DNA of 34,040 nt, taken from the NCBI GenBank assembly GCA_000969725.1, contig JXSR01S017393.1. One strand, written 5' to 3'. The position numbers were made by a program, and so were the translations under genes. This document shows, one piece after another, positions 25,101 to 31,100 of this stretch. This DNA is from Ophiothrix spiculata (lineage: Eukaryota > Echinodermata > Ophiuroidea > Amphilepidida > Ophiotrichidae). Within the stretch, counting starts at the first letter, position 1. The number at the start of each line of letters is the position of its first letter. The notes beneath the pieces are model-generated. The model saw nothing but the letters and a program-made list of their open reading frames with translations. It did not search any database and was not told the origin of the DNA.

Positions 25101-28100
25101 GGGATTGGCAGAACCAACAGGGAATTGCAGTGCTGGGTGGTTCTGTACTCTAGGAGCTTCTAGTGCTAAACCATTACCATTAGGTGAGTAATGCTATGTT
25201 GATAATTGATAAGATTGTGTATGCATCTTTCAAATGCCATGACTTAACAAAATGTATGCTTAAGTCCACTTTGTGAACGCTACAGTAGTTACATGTTCCA
25301 AAAATACATCCTCAAACAAAGTCATTAATTCTAGATTTGATTGAGCCTACCTATCTTGTTTCTGCTGCTGATTCTAGTGCCTTTGTAAAAACAATGTATT
25401 ACAAAAATTTAATTGTTTACCATCAATATACATGAATATTTTATCCTCTTCAATTTAATATTGTTCAATTTCGTTTCTTTTATCAATGAAAAATATATTT
25501 TTTCCTCTCTGTGCTGACGCCTTGCCATTGTACGTGAGATGAAGACATCACATGTAATGGCAACATCCAACGAGTCGGGTTTTAAATCAAAACATATACA
25601 TAGCTCATTCATTTTGTTCATTTGTTAAATATGAGTGAATGCCATGATCATACACTTGCTTCAAATACCCCTTTGGTTAAAAATTTTTTCATCAATATTT
25701 CAATTTGTTGTTGAATCAACAGCTATGTTTTATCAATTGTCTAAATGGTTCAATAACACAATTCAATGATATCTTGTATTTTGCAGGTAATGCCACGGTT
25801 ATCTCAGATTGTACCTGTCCAGCAGTAAATTACACTGGCAACAAATGTCCACCTGGTACATACTGCCCATCTGGGTCTGCTGCCCCCATTGACTGTGACT
25901 TAGGCTATTATTGTGATGACTATGAACTGGAGGAACCCACTGGTAAGTTGCATTAAGCTGGGAAAAAATGTATGATTTACACACTACTCAATTCTCTACT
26001 CGGTTGACCCTTTTGTTTTGATAAGACAGCCAAGTGGCTGTTCAGATAAATGTGATAATGCTAGATCATGAGCTATGTGATTTTGATAGCTAAATATATT
26101 TAAGGGAAGTGGCAAGCAAGTTGCAAGTATGGCAGGTTTGCGCAGCTTTGCACCAATGAGGTACCGTGTTTGATCCCAGCCCAGCGCTTTATGTGCATTT
26201 AGTTTTCAGTCTATGCTCGCTTACGAAGGTTTTTGTCCGGGCACTCTAGTCTTCCTTTTGCACTCAAAAACTGAAATAAAAAACATTTTGGAGCCCAGTT
26301 GAAGATAAGCTTCCTTTAGCTTACTTGTTACCAAGTAGCAAGTTGGGTTTCCTTTGCTAAAACTAATACAAGATGATCAACTCTGTTTTTGCTAAATTAT
26401 TTTAAATGTAATTTTGTATAGTTGAGAGGCTGTTGAAATTGATATACCAGCTTTTAAGTTTTCAAAATTTGAATATTTGCCAGATGATACCCTCCTTCAA
26501 TTATTAGTGTCGCTGAATCTATATATTAGATAGGTTGGTTCAAATAAACTTTTTGTTTGTAAATAAGTGTACTCTATCGGTGGGATGTGACAGGAGCAGT
26601 GTAGGGATTAGTCAGTAAAGTTTATTGACTGAATTGTAGCAGAATTGGGGCATTATTAGGTACCTAATCGGTAAATAAATTGTGTAGCGTCGTCTGCTAG
26701 GTTGAGAATGCCTGTTGGCAGGCAGAAAGTGACCCTTGTTGCCTAAAATTAATTCCAGAATATGTAGAAAATAATATTTTTCTCAAAATTTTACAGTTTA
26801 TCATGCTAATTGGACTGTTATTAAATCATTCATGATGTAATGATTTTGTTTATATCATTTTTGAAGAAATTTTATGACTTTTGGAGAACACAGGGTTTCT
26901 TGTCACTTGCACTATTTTCCCCATGGGCATGGGCGCACTCAAAATGACGTGTGACTTTGATGCGCCGTATCTCAAAAACTTTGCTTGACCATATATTTGT
27001 GTCGATTTTGTAGAAGAGATATGTCAATTATCTTTCAATCGAGACCAAGCACAAGGTAACCGGTCGCTTTTAAGTCGAGAAAATGGCGTTTATTGACAGG
27101 TCACTTTGCATGTAAAGTCAATGGGGACGTATTTACCGGTGTGCTTCCATTAATAATTTGAGTTTGTCCATATTTTTTCCATAGCTCAATGTGACCCTGG
27201 CTTCTATTGTCCTGGAGGAAATGATGAGCCTAACCCATCAGACTTTGTGTGTCCTGAAGGCTATTATTGTGAACTAGGATCAGGTACTCCTACAGCATGT
27301 CCTAATGGGACCTTCTCTAACACTACACAGAACACAGAGCTTGCTAATTGTTTACAGTGTACACCTGGTGAGTACAGGCCTGCAATAATATGATATGATG
27401 AACCCAACCCCTCAGACTAGATGAATGTCCTGAAGGCTATTATTGTGAGCTAGGTTCTTGTACTCCTACAGCATGTCCTAATGGGACCTTCTCTTACACC
27501 ACACAGAACACTGAGTTGGCCAACTGTTAACAAATAGCCTTGCAATAATATGATTTGTTAAAAAAGTGTGAGAAATTAAGAGTAAGAAGCACATTATACT
27601 TTCATCAACACCAAATAGGCGGGCCTCTTCACATCTTGAATTGATACAGATACGCGCCTGCATAGCTGATCGCAACACAACTGCAGGAGACGCAGCGCGC
27701 ATTATACGCGTGACTCTCGCATCAGTATCTACGGCGTGCGTGTAAGTGGGATAATGTTTACTTGCGGTGAAGAAAAGCCTCACAATTTCCGCCTATTTAG
27801 TGTTGATCAAAGTATAGTATGAACACAACTTGGTCTTAATAAACAATTGTGTAAGGAATGTAAATGAGCTCTACTACTTAACACTCTAATGACTTAATTG
27901 ACCAATGTGTGATGCCTTTATGTTGTGCACACAACAGAATGACAACTGACTTTGGTAATTGCTGTAATCATGATCAACAGCACCTGCATTTTATTCACCA
28001 AAAATGCTAACTGCTGGTGTTTGCCTTCATAATCTTTCATATTCTTCCCAACATCCTGGATGAGACGAAACAAAGAGGCTTCTGAAACTTTTCGTATTTC

Positions 28101-31100
28101 CAAATGTTTGTGTCGCCTTGGGTATTAAAGATAACATGTTTCTAGAATTGAAAAATCCAGTTACAGAATTGCTACATGTAGATATGGACATTTTTGCCTA
28201 TTCAACAAGCTTTGATTATTTGATTTTTTTTTCTATCTTCTTTAACTAAAGCCAAATATAACTGGTCTCATGTTGAGCTTTTCTGAACTTTGAGAGGGAC
28301 AGGAGAAGTCTTAATAGTAGTTTGAAAAATAACATTTTGAAGAAAACCCTTTTTTTTTAAATTTCTGAATTATGATATCATTGTGTTTTTGCAGGTTTCT
28401 TCTGTGCTGGAGAGCACCTCTCTGAACCGACAGGCCCTTGTGGTGAAGGCTTCTACTGCCCTGGAGGCCAAAGCACCAAGACGCCAGTAGACTATGTATG
28501 TCCACAGGGATTTGCATGCCCTGAGGGCAGTGATGCCCCAGAGCTATGCCCAAGAGGTAAGCCCCCCCCCCCGAAATGATTAACTGTAGTTTTTGTAATA
28601 TAGGACTTTTTCATAAACACAGTGTTCTTAATCTTGCTAGAAACAAACTTTTTCACAAACATGTTTTATTCGCCAAGCAGTGTTCATACTAAGGCCATAT
28701 GGTGCACCGTTGGGGTAGGAACCGGGAAGTTTGGCGCAACAGTTCTGGAGATATGTGAAAAAGATGCTTGTTCTTGCATTACTAAGCCAATTTTCAGCCT
28801 CAATGCATGATTTGGCACAAACACTTTAACTTTGTCAAAATTTGTTGAATTGGTGCAAGCTCAAAAACCTCAAAAAAGAGGGGATCACTGGTGCCAAGGA
28901 TTAAGTTCACATGCAACTTCACTGATGTACCAATCTTGATCTGATTAGTTTAATGTTCATTTGTTGTTCAAAATGTGCTCCCAAATGAAAAGGTTTTTTC
29001 TTCTTACTGTAGCTCTGTATCTTTCGGAATGCCCAGGACATTAAAACAAATTTACATTTATACTGCTATTAAAGTTTATCGATTAAATAAGATGAGGTGT
29101 CTTTATCTAGTTTTTTTCATTAAAGTCTGTTTTTAGTTCTGTCCATCATGAACACATGCTATTTAAATTACATATAATGGATTTTCATCCTTTGATTCAA
29201 TTATTTCATAATAACAAACATTCGTGTGTTTCAGGCTTATACCAACCAGAAGACGGTCAAGGCATGTGTGGCCCATGTCCATCAGGCACGTACTGTGACC
29301 CATATGAGCTGAACAATGTGACCGGTATCATTGTACCTCAGGACTGTATCCAAGGACATTACTGTCCTAATGGAACAGAGTATGCAGAACAGAACAAGTG
29401 TCCCCCAGGAACATATTCAAACAAGACGTCATTAGCAAGTGAAGGTATGTTATATCAAGATTTAATTGTTAAGGACCTAGAATTGACCCTTGAGGAACAC
29501 CACTCTACAAATTGGAATTTCAGCTTAGTTATGAATAAATAAAGTGAGCTACGACTTGTTTACTATGTTGCTGATGTAATTCCAGAGAAATACTTGGTGA
29601 ATTGACATCTTTTACTGCTAGAGTATTACATATTTATCTAACATAAATTAATTTGGAACTTGGAAGTAAATTTTATTACATAATGTGAATAAAATAAAGA
29701 ACAAGCAGACCAATTTATATTATGTGAATAAAATATAGAACAAACATACCAATTACTCAATAACGCATGCGTCAAAAACATTTTGTAAAGTAACTCAATG
29801 CATAAATGTATGAACTTTTTTTCTTAAAGTGCAAGATAGTTTAACAGTTCAACTGAGCTGGTAACAAGCGAATATATTGTGGGTTAATATGTTTTGACAA
29901 GTATTATAAACATAACACAGGTATCCACCCCACAGGAGTTCATGTGCTGAGGTTACATAAAGTAACTAAATTTTACAAACTTTGTCCTCACTAAATCCCT
30001 AAAACCACATGACTCTAATCCCAACTCAAATCAAGCCAGTAGGTACTCCTTGATATCATCCAGATTTTTACCTAGGCCTTTAACATTTGTCAATTGTGTT
30101 TTTCCAGATGAATGTACTGATTGTGAAGCTGGATGGTATTGTGATGAAGCAGGCCTGACTGCACCGAAAGCTCCATGCCATGCAGGGTATTACTGCACAC
30201 TAGGGGCATACAAACCTGCACCAGATGATGGCACCACTGGAGATATCTGTACTGACGGATTCTACTGTGTGGCTGGCTCCATTGTGGGTAAGTGTCTAGG
30301 GGCTCCATTGTGGGTAAGTGTCTAGGGTCTTATGCTGAAGAGTAGGGTAGAATCCGGGTACAATGTCAGGGGGAAAGTTGGTTAGATCTTATTTGAAATT
30401 AGCAACACATAATCCATTACTGGGGGTATCTGTATTGAAGGATGTTATTATGAATCTGGGTCTATTGTTGATAAATTTGAGGTTCTTATGATGTAGGGAA
30501 GGGTAGATCTGGATATGAGATCAATGACGTTTTGAGGAAAGTAGGGTAGTTTTGGGATATTTAGGCCAGACAGATTGCATCATGTGAGAGACATATTTGT
30601 ACGAATGATTTTATTTTAAAGACTTACGATTAGAAGTAAAATAAGATAGATTCATAGTGGTTGTAGATTTGAAGTAACAAAAATGGTTACAGATGAAAGA
30701 CTTTTGTCACACTTCAAGTACAGACTTTTCATATATCCTATAATCCTTGATTATAGTTGTGCTTTGATTAAAAATGTTTGTGTCTAAAAATGATAAAATG
30801 ATTTTTTGACTTTGTCTCATTCGTATAACTTCTTCAATGGCCTAGCTTGTTATTCACATGATGATATTATTTCTCTCCATCAGGTGAAGAATGTCCAATT
30901 GGTCGCTATGGCAACCAAACAGGACTGAAGACAGCTGAAGAATGCCCACTATGTGACCCAGGATATTACTGCCCAATAACAGGTCTCACTGAACCCTATG
31001 AGGAATGCTATGCCGGTCACTATTGTGAGCTGGGTGCTACATCACCGAATCCATCCAATGAGACTTATGGATACGACTGTCCTATTGGTCATTACTGTCC

